DNA of 64,000 nucleotides from Pseudomonadota bacterium (GTDB taxonomy: Bacteria > Myxococcota_A > UBA796 > GCA-2862545). Positions 19,875 to 27,549 of the stretch are shown piece after piece. Position numbers and translations under genes: made by a program. Each line of letters begins with the position of its first letter. Position 1 is the stretch's first letter. The DNA is taken from contig JAGSGY010000017.1 in the NCBI GenBank assembly GCA_023954855.1, positions 24,239 to 88,238 on the forward strand. Reading direction: 5' to 3'. Under the pieces are notes generated by a model that did not search any database, was not told the origin of the DNA, and worked only from the letters and a program-made list of their open reading frames with translations.

Positions 19875-20798
19875 ATGTCCCTGCTCACACGACTCTCTCC
19901 CGCTGGCGCCAACGGCTTTGGCGCACACTCCACCGCCGAAGAGGTGAGCGCTGGGCTCGACCTTAGCGGCAAGACCTACCTGGTCACCGGCGTGAACTCA
20001 GGACTCGGAGCCGAGACACTGCGGGTGCTGACCCTGCGCGGGGCCCACGTGATTGGCGCCGCCCGGTCGCTGAAGAAGGCCGAAGCCGCCACCTCCGCCT
20101 ATGGCGAGCTCGCGACGCCGGTGGCCTGCGAGCTGTCCGAGCCCGACAGCGTCCGAGCCACGGTGCAGGCGGTGAAGGACACCCGGCGTCCCCTCGACGC
20201 CATCATCACCAACGCCGGCATCATGGCCTTGCCGGAACGCACAGTGAAGCACGGGCTGGAGCTGCAGTTCCTCACCAACCACATCGGGCACTTCATTCTC
20301 GTCACCGGCCTCCTCGACAGCCTGTCCGAGACCGGGCGCGTCGTGTCGCTCTCGAGCAGCGCGCACACGAACCCGTACCGGGAGGGCATTCGCTTCGACG
20401 ACCTCGACGCGGCGAAGGGCTACAGCGGCTGGGGCGCGTACGGACAATCGAAGCTGGCCAACCTGCTGTTCGCCCGCGAGCTCGCCACGCGCCTGCCTGC
20501 GGGACAGACCGCAAACGCCGTGCACCCCGGCGTCATTGCGACGAACCTCGGCCGGAACATGAACATCCCCGGCTTTCTCGACGCGGCGCTCCGTCCTGTG
20601 CTCAACGCCACCTTCTTCAAGTCGGTTCCACAGGGCGCGGCGACGCAGACCTACGCCGCAAGCCACCCTGACGCCGCCGAAATCAACGGCGAGTACTTCG
20701 CCGACTGCAACGTCGCGCGCTCCTCGAAATACGGCCGCGACGCCGACCTTGCCCGCAGGCTGTGGGAGACCAGCGAGGCCCTCGTCGCCAAACTCTAG
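19875..20798 (+). CDS. short-chain dehydrogenase/reductase (retinol dehydrogenase-like)
   Basis: A 307-residue NAD(P)-dependent oxidoreductase. The Rossmann motif TGVNSGLGAE, NAGIM, catalytic Ser in VVSLSSSAHT and Tyr/Lys in AYGQSKLANLLFARE are all present, as is VHPGVIATNLGRNM. It is close to WWOX/retinol dehydrogenase-type SDRs with an N-terminal extension of about 30 residues. Substrate unknown. The retron operon begins 44 bases downstream on the same strand; read-through into it is possible, but a separate promoter can be drawn in the gap. Confidence 0.88.
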   Translation: MSLLTRLSPAGANGFGAHSTAEEVSAGLDLSGKTYLVTGVNSGLGAETLRVLTLRGAHVIGAARSLKKAEAATSAYGELATPVACELSEPDSVRATVQAVKDTRRPLDAIITNAGIMALPERTVKHGLELQFLTNHIGHFILVTGLLDSLSETGRVVSLSSSAHTNPYREGIRFDDLDAAKGYSGWGAYGQSKLANLLFARELATRLPAGQTANAVHPGVIATNLGRNMNIPGFLDAALRPVLNATFFKSVPQGAATQTYAASHPDAAEINGEYFADCNVARSSKYGRDADLARRLWETSEALVAKL

Positions 20799-20805
20799 AC
20801 GGCGC

Positions 20806-20834
20806 TTGAGAGCACCCGGCCCCTTCTGTACGGT
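20806..20834 (+). promoter_or_regulatory. candidate promoter of the retron operon
   Basis: TTGAGA (20806-20811), 17 bases, TACGGT (20829-20834). The expected transcription start is about 20841, only two bases before the ATG at 20843, and no ribosome site is present, so the message may be leaderless. This is a sequence match only. Confidence 0.4.
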
Positions 20835-20842
20835 CGCAGCTC

Positions 20843-23800
20843 ATGCGCATCGTTCGCCATACCGCTCTGCACTTTCAGCGAGGGACCTCGGACAAGGTCT
20901 ACGAGGTCGATCTGTGCGAGGTCGGCGCGGGCGAGTTCGTGGTCAACTTCCGCTATGGACGGCGCGGAGCCGCACTTCGAGAGGGATCGAAGACGGTGCT
21001 TCCCGTCGACCGCGCCAAAGCGGACGGCATCTTCGACAAGCTGGTCACCGCCAAGAAGAAGAAGGGCTACGTCGACGTCACGCCGGCGCCCACGACATCG
21101 GCACCCCCAGCTCCAGTCGCCCCCACGCCGAGCCCGACGCCTGGCCAGCTGAGCGAGCGCGACCGGACCATCGTCCGCTATCTGGCCGAGCCGTCGAGTC
21201 GGCCGTCTGACTGGCCCCTGCCGCGTATCGCTTGGCGTGCCGGCGAGCTGCGCATCCGAGCGGCAGCCCCTCACCTGGCCACCATGCTCAACGGGGACGG
21301 CGCCCTCGCCTATTCCGCGACCTGGGCGCTCGGAAGGCTCGCCAATCCCGACTACGCCGAGGCCCTGCGCAAACGCTCGACCTCGGGTACCGCAAGCCAC
21401 ACGCGCCGCATCGCCGTGGAGGGTCTACGCGCGTGCGCCACGCCGCAGCAACGCGACGCCCTGAACGCGCGGTGGAGGGGAGAGCTGCCTTCATCGCTCG
21501 CGGCTGCCCTCGACGATGCCCTGGCGTTCTCGGCCGCCCTGACCGCGTGGGTCGAGACCGCGGGCCCAGACCGAGCACCCGTGTTTCGGCTGCTCTACCT
21601 CATCGACAGCCCATCGATCCGCCCCGGCCTGCTGCACCAGCTGCGCACCCTCTCGCTCAAGCCGCCGAACTTCAAGATCTTCCGCCAACTGCTCAAGGCG
21701 GCTGAGTTCCGCGTCGACGGGCAGGTCTTCGGCACGATTGCCCGCCGCATCTCGATGACCCGGCAGAACTACTCGAGGGGCTACTGGTCAAGGGGGACGG
21801 TGTGGTTCCCCGGCCAAGGCAGCCTGAGCATCGCCGAAGAGTCCGCCAAGCTCGACTCGCGACTCGCCTACTCGAAGGGCACGCGCACCTGGCTGCGCCG
21901 CCATGTCTGGCGCGTCCTGCGCCGCCTCGCAGCCGACCAGTCCGCCGACTACGTCACGCTGGCCACCGGCCTGCTCTTGGCCATCGCCGATGGCGACTCG
22001 CCAAATCCGAGGCAACGCCGGGTCTGGTACTGGGGCACGGGCGAGCGCACGACCCACTACGACCGCTTCGCCAACTTCTGGGCAGTGAACAAAGTCCTGC
22101 ACGGCAAGAGCCGGCGCTACGAGCCGCGGTACGCGAGCCTGAGCCATGTCTGCGTGCCGCCGTTCGAGCCCGGCAGCCCCGCACCGGCCACCCGTGAGGA
22201 GTCGTACCCGGATCTCTGGAATGCGCGTCCCGAGGCAATGGTCACGCTGCTCGACAAGAGTGCGTGTGACCCCGTGCACGTCTTCGCCGCGCGCGCCCTG
22301 CGAACACAGACCACCGCCTGGTCCCTGCCCACGCCCGCCCAGCTGCTTGGCTGGCTGAACTCGGGCTACGCGATCACCGAAGAGCTCGGCGCCGACATCG
22401 CCATCGCGCGCCACGACCCGGCGAATCCCGACCTCGAGCTGGTCGCCGCACTCTGCCAAGCACGTCTCGACCGCGCACGCCACACCGCCCACGGCTGGGT
22501 TCGCTCAGATCCCAGCGCCTACGTTGGCGACAGCCCCTTTGTCGTGCAGCTCGCGCTCTCTGGACAAGCCGACTCCCGCGGCGTGATTCGCGATGTGCTG
22601 AGCACGGCGCTGCTCACCCCCGAGCAGCAGGACGCGCACATCAAGGCGCTGCTCGATGCCTTGGCCGACATCCCCGATGAGGACGGGCCGAGTGACGACG
22701 CCATCCGCGAGGTCGCCACGCTGATCACCAGCGCCTTCGGCAGGCGCGCGCGGGTCCTGGACCTCGCCCAGATCGCGGAGCTGCTCCAGCACGAGCGCGG
22801 CACCGTCCAAGAGGTCGGCGCACGCCTACTCCTCGACCACGAGACGCCGGCCGAGAAGCTTCCGGACGCGATCATCGCGGGTCTGATGCGGTCTGGTTAC
22901 GCGCCGATCCGCACCATCGGCCTGAACCTCTTCGGTCGCCTGCCCGATGCGGTGCTGCTCGAGCGCTACAGCGTCATCGTGCACCTGTGCGCCAATCCCC
23001 ACGCCGACGTGCGCAGCGCGGTGCGTCCCATCATCGGTCGCCTCGCCCCCGCTCACCCGAGCTTCGCCGCGTCTCTCTTCGACAGCCTGCTCAGTGTGCT
23101 CACCGCGGACGAGGCCTTCGAGGGACTGCACACCGACCTCGTTCGCCTGACCCGCGAGCAGCTCGCAAGCGCTCTCTCGAGAGCAACAACGGCCCAGGTA
23201 TGGAAGCTGCTTCAGTCGCCGACGGGCATTGTGCAGGAGCTTGGCGGTGAGCTTCTCGGCACCCACGTCGATGCCAGCGAGCTGACCATGCGCCAACTCG
23301 CAGAGCTCGGTAGTCACGACATCCGCGCCGTCCGGACCGCCGTCTGGGACCTGTACGCCGCCAACGCCGACCGGGTTCGCGCGGAGCTCGACGAAGCGCT
23401 GCGCATCCTCGACGCGAGCTGGGACGACACCCGGATGTGGGCGTTCCTGTGGTTCGAAGAGACCCTGACCTCCACCGATCTCACGCCGACCTTGCTCGTC
23501 TCGATGTGTGACGGCGTGCGGCCCGACGTGCAGGCCTTCGGTCGCCGCATGCTCACACGCCACTTCGAGGGTGAACACGGTCCGGAGTACCTGCTCAAGC
23601 TCTCGCAGCACCCGGCCACGGACATGCAGCTGTTCGCGACGAACTACCTCGAGCGCTACGCCGGTGGTCACACCGACCGCGTCGAGCGACTCGTGCCCTA
23701 CTTCACCTCGGTGTTGAGCCGCGTGAACAAGGGCCGCATCGCAAAGCAGCGCGTGCACGCCTTCCTCGCAGGTGAGGCCGCCCGGGACGAGGCTTCCGCC

Positions 23801-23962
23801 CAGCTCATCGCAGATATTCTCGCCCGCGTGTCGGCAAGCTGTGCGGTCCAGGACCGGGCCAAGGCCATCGAGACGCTGCTCCAGATCGCGACCCAGTACC
23901 CGTCGATCGCCATGCCGCTGACCGTGCTTCCCACTGCCCGCCGAGGCTCCCGTGCAGTTTGA
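20843..23962 (+). CDS. WGR-domain protein with HEAT/ARM-like repeats (retron-associated)
   Basis: A 1039-residue protein. Residues 1 to 80 form a WGR domain (YEVDL, FVVNFRYGRRGAALREGSKT), a module that binds DNA ends in PARPs and occurs in bacterial MolR-like proteins. A Pro/Thr/Ala linker (about 80 to 107) leads to a very long all-helical region with recurrent HEAT/ARM-like pairs, for example VQEVGARLLLDHETPAEKLP, IRTIGLNLFGRLPDAVLLER and VRSAVRPIIGRLAPAHP. No nuclease or ATPase motif is seen. It opens the retron operon and overlaps the SWIM gene by 11 bases. A HEAT/ARM protein is the expected first partner in type XIII retrons (from memory). Role inferred: sensor or effector scaffold for the RT-msDNA complex. 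Confidence 0.85.
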   Translation: MRIVRHTALHFQRGTSDKVYEVDLCEVGAGEFVVNFRYGRRGAALREGSKTVLPVDRAKADGIFDKLVTAKKKKGYVDVTPAPTTSAPPAPVAPTPSPTPGQLSERDRTIVRYLAEPSSRPSDWPLPRIAWRAGELRIRAAAPHLATMLNGDGALAYSATWALGRLANPDYAEALRKRSTSGTASHTRRIAVEGLRACATPQQRDALNARWRGELPSSLAAALDDALAFSAALTAWVETAGPDRAPVFRLLYLIDSPSIRPGLLHQLRTLSLKPPNFKIFRQLLKAAEFRVDGQVFGTIARRISMTRQNYSRGYWSRGTVWFPGQGSLSIAEESAKLDSRLAYSKGTRTWLRRHVWRVLRRLAADQSADYVTLATGLLLAIADGDSPNPRQRRVWYWGTGERTTHYDRFANFWAVNKVLHGKSRRYEPRYASLSHVCVPPFEPGSPAPATREESYPDLWNARPEAMVTLLDKSACDPVHVFAARALRTQTTAWSLPTPAQLLGWLNSGYAITEELGADIAIARHDPANPDLELVAALCQARLDRARHTAHGWVRSDPSAYVGDSPFVVQLALSGQADSRGVIRDVLSTALLTPEQQDAHIKALLDALADIPDEDGPSDDAIREVATLITSAFGRRARVLDLAQIAELLQHERGTVQEVGARLLLDHETPAEKLPDAIIAGLMRSGYAPIRTIGLNLFGRLPDAVLLERYSVIVHLCANPHADVRSAVRPIIGRLAPAHPSFAASLFDSLLSVLTADEAFEGLHTDLVRLTREQLASALSRATTAQVWKLLQSPTGIVQELGGELLGTHVDASELTMRQLAELGSHDIRAVRTAVWDLYAANADRVRAELDEALRILDASWDDTRMWAFLWFEETLTSTDLTPTLLVSMCDGVRPDVQAFGRRMLTRHFEGEHGPEYLLKLSQHPATDMQLFATNYLERYAGGHTDRVERLVPYFTSVLSRVNKGRIAKQRVHAFLAGEAARDEASAQLIADILARVSASCAVQDRAKAIETLLQIATQYPSIAMPLTVLPTARRGSRAV

Positions 23963-25598
23963 GTACCGCTACTTCGGCAGCTCTTCGGTGCACTCGAGCG
24001 CCTCGAGCCAGGGCCTCTCCTTCGCGCCGGACACGTCGCGCGAGCCCACCTGGTTCAAGGGACGCATCTCCGAGCAGCTCGCCTTTCGCGAGGGCATCAG
24101 CGCCCTTCACGACGTGGTCGTCTCGGACCAGCGCTTCAAGCCGAAAGACCGTACCGAATACCTGGAATGGCGGGCGCAGCAGGACGAGTTCGACTGGGCA
24201 GATGTCATCCAGAACCGCGGCGACGTGCTCAAGCAGATCGAGAACCTGCAGGACGAGCTGCAGACCCTCCAGCGAAGCCGCATGGGACGCTGGAAGGGCT
24301 TCTACGCCGACCGAAAGCGCTACTTCCAGTACCTCTGGGAGAAGTCCCGCGAGGCGTGGTGGGTGCTCGACCCGGTCATCACGGTGCACCCGGACCAGGT
24401 GTTCTTCGAGTGCTTCAGCGAAGACGAGTCGAGCTACGCCCGGCTGGGCTGCTCGTACGAGGTCTTTGACAAGGTCGGAGAGTTCGCCTGCGGCACGACG
24501 AACGTCGACTACAGCTCCGCGCTCTACGACGAGTTCCAGAAGATCCGGTCCTACAAGGCCACTGATCTGACTGTCGACCCGGCCGGCTTCTCGGTCCAGA
24601 CGACCGGCGAAGACGACTACCGCGAGGTCAAGATCGACCTGCCGGACAGCTGGGTTCGCGGCTTCTTGCAGGTCTCGTCGGCAATGACCCTTCCGGGCGC
24701 GACCTTCGAGCTGCACCCGATGGACGTGCACAACCTGTGCTTCTTCCTTCGCCGGCAGAAGGAGACCCACGGTCCCCGGTCCCTGCGCATCAAGCTCGAG
24801 CCCGGCAAGCCGGTCTCCATCGGCATCGAGCCGTGGAACCACACGCTGACCTGCCCACGCAGCATCTACAAGGGGCGCGACAGCCATGAGATCCGCCTGT
24901 GGGGCCGCCGCCGTCTGCACGTGCTCGAGAGACTGATTCCGGTCGCCAAGCGCTTCACCGTCACCACGCTCGGCTCGGGCTTACCGTCGTTCTGGGTCGC
25001 CGACCTCGGTCACCTGTCCTTCACGCTCGGCTTGTCGGGTTGGACGGCCAACGACTGGTCCGCGTCCGGCAACTTCGACCTGCTCGCCTCGCGCGCCGAG
25101 GTCGACAGCTTCACTCAGCAGCGCGTCTTCGATGCACTCGGCACCCACTGGTTCGCGACCGCCGAGACGCTCAGCAAGGAGCTCGGACTCGACAGCGCGG
25201 TCGTGCACTCCGCCCTCGGGGCCTACGCACAGGCCGGCCGGGTGATCTACGACCTCGACAAGGGCGTGTACCGAAAGCGCGAGCTCACCCGCGAACCCCT
25301 GCCCATCGACGCGCTCCGCTGGACCAACGAGCGCGAGCAGTCCGCCGCGACACTCGTCCAGAGCGGCGCCGTCGAGAAGGTCCGCGCCTCGACCGTCGGC
25401 AAGGACACTCGCCTTGAGGGCGAAGTCCGCGTTGGCACGCGACTCGAGACGCCTCAGTTCGTGCTCGACGCCGATCAGCGCATGACCGCACCGGCCTGCA
25501 GCTGCAGCTACTTCTTTCGCAACCAGCTCAAGCGTGGGCCGTGTGAGCACCTGCTCGCCCTACGTCTTGCGCACAGCCGCAACGCGAGGTTCGCATGA
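23952..25598 (+). CDS. winged-helix/SWIM zinc-finger protein (WHSWIM, retron-associated)
   Basis: A 548-residue protein translated from a GTG inside the end of the WGR/HEAT gene (11-base overlap). The N-terminal 380 residues are not recognised and include a charged helical part near 65 to 130. Residues about 385 to 450 look like a winged helix (QQRVFDALGTHWFATAETLS through GRVIYDLDKGVYRK). The C-terminus has a SWIM zinc finger, CxC then CxH, with Cys516, Cys518, Cys531 and His533 (ACSCSYFF, GPCEHLLALRLAH). Both modules bind nucleic acid or protein. The retron RNA starts 49 bases after the stop. It fits the WHSWIM component reported for type XIII retrons (from memory). Confidence 0.85.
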   Translation: MQFEYRYFGSSSVHSSASSQGLSFAPDTSREPTWFKGRISEQLAFREGISALHDVVVSDQRFKPKDRTEYLEWRAQQDEFDWADVIQNRGDVLKQIENLQDELQTLQRSRMGRWKGFYADRKRYFQYLWEKSREAWWVLDPVITVHPDQVFFECFSEDESSYARLGCSYEVFDKVGEFACGTTNVDYSSALYDEFQKIRSYKATDLTVDPAGFSVQTTGEDDYREVKIDLPDSWVRGFLQVSSAMTLPGATFELHPMDVHNLCFFLRRQKETHGPRSLRIKLEPGKPVSIGIEPWNHTLTCPRSIYKGRDSHEIRLWGRRRLHVLERLIPVAKRFTVTTLGSGLPSFWVADLGHLSFTLGLSGWTANDWSASGNFDLLASRAEVDSFTQQRVFDALGTHWFATAETLSKELGLDSAVVHSALGAYAQAGRVIYDLDKGVYRKRELTREPLPIDALRWTNEREQSAATLVQSGAVEKVRASTVGKDTRLEGEVRVGTRLETPQFVLDADQRMTAPACSCSYFFRNQLKRGPCEHLLALRLAHSRNARFA

Positions 25599-25646
25599 GC
25601 TACGCTGCGGCTGTTGTTCCGCGCCATTCGGCGAGGGAGCGCTCTT

Positions 25647-25662
25647 TTTCAGTGCGGGGACC
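25647..25662 (+). repeat. retron inverted repeat a1
   Basis: Sixteen bases that pair perfectly with 25856-25871. In retrons the a1/a2 duplex positions the branching guanosine near the priming site. Here TGG (25663-25665) just inside the duplex offers candidate branch guanosines at 25664 or 25665. Confidence 0.85.
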
Positions 25663-25741
25663 TGGACCTTGCCATCCGGGCGGTGTGATCGCCGTCCTGG
25701 CTTCCAGCTTCTCCATGCATCACCGGCCCGGTCTTTCCTGT

Positions 25742-25816
25742 GCAGGACCTGCCATGGTGTCGCCGGTTTCGGTTTGCCCCCCGTGGGGGAACCGAGCGAC
25801 ACCATGGCGGTCCTGC
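25742..25816 (+). repeat. msd long inverted repeat (template of msDNA stem)
   Basis: An imperfect palindrome of 75 bases. The outer arm pairs 20 bases with a single bulged T at 25750, the inner part pairs TTCGGTT-like bases and CCCCC/GGGGG (25777-25781 with 25785-25789). The reverse transcript would be a stable DNA hairpin. Confidence 0.85.
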
Positions 25817-25855
25817 GTCGAGTTGACCGATCCGCTCTACCGCCTTGACGAAGGT

Positions 25856-25871
25856 GGTCCCCGCACTGAAA
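25856..25871 (+). repeat. retron inverted repeat a2
   Basis: The exact reverse complement of a1 (25647-25662). In known retrons cDNA synthesis primes next to a2 from the 2'-OH of the branching G, so DNA would start copying near 25850-25855. Confidence 0.85.
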
Positions 25872-25877
25872 TCCCCT

Positions 25878-25897
25878 CCTCCACTTCCTGGTGGAGG
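25878..25897 (+). promoter_or_regulatory. hairpin covering the RT ribosome binding site
   Basis: CCTCCAC (25878-25884), six-base loop TTCCTG, GTGGAGG (25891-25897). The 3' arm contains the GGAGGG ribosome site of the reverse transcriptase (ATG at 25903), so folding would hide it. Seven pairs plus a possible G-U. Regulation is inferred from structure. Confidence 0.55.
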
Positions 25898-25902
25898 GCC
25901 GC

Positions 25903-27549
25903 ATGAGCGACGACCGGCCGACCCGGCAGGAGCTCTACGACCGCATCCGCGGGTCCTCCAAAGACCAGGTCATCCTCGAAGAGATGATCCGGCTGGGCTT
26001 CTACCCCAAGGACGGCTCGCTTCCCGACGACCCGATTGCCGAGATCCAGCGCCTCGGGGACCTACACGGCCAGCTGCGAAAGCTGCGCCGCGACCACGCC
26101 GACCTGCACAACCTCGACAAGCTGAAGCGCCAGGCGAAGCGCGCCCGTATGGACGCCGCGCTGCAGCGTCGCAAAGAGACCAAAGCCAAGCGCCTCAAGG
26201 CGCGCCAAGACCGAGCCGCCGCCTGGGTCGTGCGCCAGTCCACCGAGCTACTGCACATTGGCGAAGGCGTGTCCGAAGGCCTCGGCCAGACCGAGGGAAC
26301 CCCCCGCTACGCCCTGCCGAACCTGCAGGACGGCGCCGCGATCGCCGCCGCCATGGACATCGATGTCGGCGAGCTGCGCTGGCTCGCGTACAACCGACGC
26401 GTCTCGAAAGTCAGCCACTACAAGCGGTTCTCGATTCCGAAAAAGACGGGCGGAGAACGCCTGATCTCAGCCCCGATGCCACGCCTGAAGGCGAGCCAAC
26501 ACTGGGTGCTGCGCAACATCCTCGACAAGGTGCCGCTTCACGACGCGGCGCACGGCTTTGTGACCGGTCGCTCGATCGTCAGCAACGCCGCTCCGCACGT
26601 GAACGCGCGCATTGTCGTGAACATGGACCTGCAGGACTTCTTCCCGTCGATCAGCTGGGTCCGCGTGCGTGGCCTGTTCGCAAGCTTCGGCTACTCTCGC
26701 GAGGCGGCCACCGTGTTGGCCCTGCTCTGCACCGAGGCCAAGACTACGGCCATCGAGCTCGACGGCGAGACCTGGCACGTGGCCCAGGGCGAGCGGGTCC
26801 TGCCGCAAGGCTCCCCTGCGAGTCCCGCGATCACCAACGCCCTGTGTTGGCAGCTCGACCGACGCCTGTCCGGCCTGTGCGCCAAGCTCGGCTTTGTCTA
26901 CACGCGCTACGCCGACGACCTCACCTTCTCGGCCAAGTCCGACGACGCCTACGTCGGCACGCTGCTCAAGGCCGTGGGTCAGATCGTCGAGGAAGAGGGC
27001 TTCACCGTGCACCCGAAGAAGACCCGGGTGATGCGGGCGGGCAGCCGGCAGGAGGTGACCGGCCTGGTCGTGAACAACGGGCTCTCGGTCAGCCGACCCC
27101 TACGCAGAAACTGGAAAGCCGCCTTGTTCCGCCTCGAGCGCGATGGCCCCGATGCGGTCGAGTTCGGTCACGGCAATGACGTGTTCGCCTCGCTGATCGG
27201 CTTTGCCGAGTTCGTCGCGATGGTCACCCCCAAGGTCGGCGCCCCCATGGTCGAGCGCGCTCGCGCCGCCGCGGCCGCGCATGGCTGGAAGGCCCGGGTT
27301 CGGTCGGTCGAGCCCAGCACCGGGTGGAAAGAGAAGCAGGCGGCATCCATCGCGGCCCGGATCGATCGCACCGCTCAGGCCCATGCGTTTCTGTCTGGAG
27401 CCACGGCCCAGCCGCCCGAGGGGGCACCGACCGGGCCAAGGCCAACGTCGCAGACCGAGTCTGCAGCAGCCTCGACCGAGGCGGACTCCTCGGAGAGCAC
27501 CCCCCATGAACCCGCCAAGTGGTGGGAGTTCTGGAGATGGTTCGAATGA
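25903..27549 (+). CDS. retron reverse transcriptase
   Basis: A 548-residue RT that would copy the adjacent RNA into branched msDNA. Retron-specific features are NAAPH (residues 228-232, the NAxxH of region X) and VTGLVVN (385-391, the VTG of region Y). Catalytic parts are MDLQDFFPS (Asp242), QGSPASPAITN and YADD (336-339). The N-terminal 170 residues are a basic helical extension, as in myxobacterial RTs and unlike the short enteric ones. The C-terminus is a Ser/Thr/Pro/Ala-rich tail ending in KWWEFWRWFE. ATG at 25903 has GGAGGG six bases ahead; a GTG at 25891 would bury that site. Its stop overlaps the lipoprotein start as ATGA. Confidence 0.95.
   Translation: MSDDRPTRQELYDRIRGSSKDQVILEEMIRLGFYPKDGSLPDDPIAEIQRLGDLHGQLRKLRRDHADLHNLDKLKRQAKRARMDAALQRRKETKAKRLKARQDRAAAWVVRQSTELLHIGEGVSEGLGQTEGTPRYALPNLQDGAAIAAAMDIDVGELRWLAYNRRVSKVSHYKRFSIPKKTGGERLISAPMPRLKASQHWVLRNILDKVPLHDAAHGFVTGRSIVSNAAPHVNARIVVNMDLQDFFPSISWVRVRGLFASFGYSREAATVLALLCTEAKTTAIELDGETWHVAQGERVLPQGSPASPAITNALCWQLDRRLSGLCAKLGFVYTRYADDLTFSAKSDDAYVGTLLKAVGQIVEEEGFTVHPKKTRVMRAGSRQEVTGLVVNNGLSVSRPLRRNWKAALFRLERDGPDAVEFGHGNDVFASLIGFAEFVAMVTPKVGAPMVERARAAAAAHGWKARVRSVEPSTGWKEKQAASIAARIDRTAQAHAFLSGATAQPPEGAPTGPRPTSQTESAAASTEADSSESTPHEPAKWWEFWRWFE

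Larger units (their letters stand above)
25647..25871 (+). ncRNA. retron msr-msd RNA
   Basis: Between the SWIM gene and the reverse transcriptase lies a structured RNA. Its ends are perfect 16-base inverted repeats, TTTCAGTGCGGGGACC (25647-25662) and GGTCCCCGCACTGAAA (25856-25871), the a1/a2 pair, extended by ACCTT/AAGGT (25666-25670 with 25851-25855) across a three-base bulge. The msr part holds short hairpins, CTGG-CTT-CCAG (25697-25707) and ACCG-GCC-CGGT (25722-25732). The msd part is a long hairpin, 25742-25762 pairing with 25797-25816 (20 pairs, one bulged T at 25750), with inner stems to 25789. This is the layout of a retron template RNA. Predicted msDNA is about 110 nt (inference). Confidence 0.9.

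Noticed and set aside
25534..25848. Small frames across the retron RNA
   Set aside because: The segment is explained by inverted repeats and hairpins and the frames have no ribosome site or coding character.
25647..25871. Reading the end repeats as a transposon's terminal inverted repeats
   Set aside because: There is no transposase or target duplication, and the spacing with the long hairpin next to an RT fits a retron.
25845..27179. 444-codon frame overlapping the reverse transcriptase
   Set aside because: Arg/Pro/Ala-rich product in another frame; the RT motifs in the chosen frame are unambiguous.
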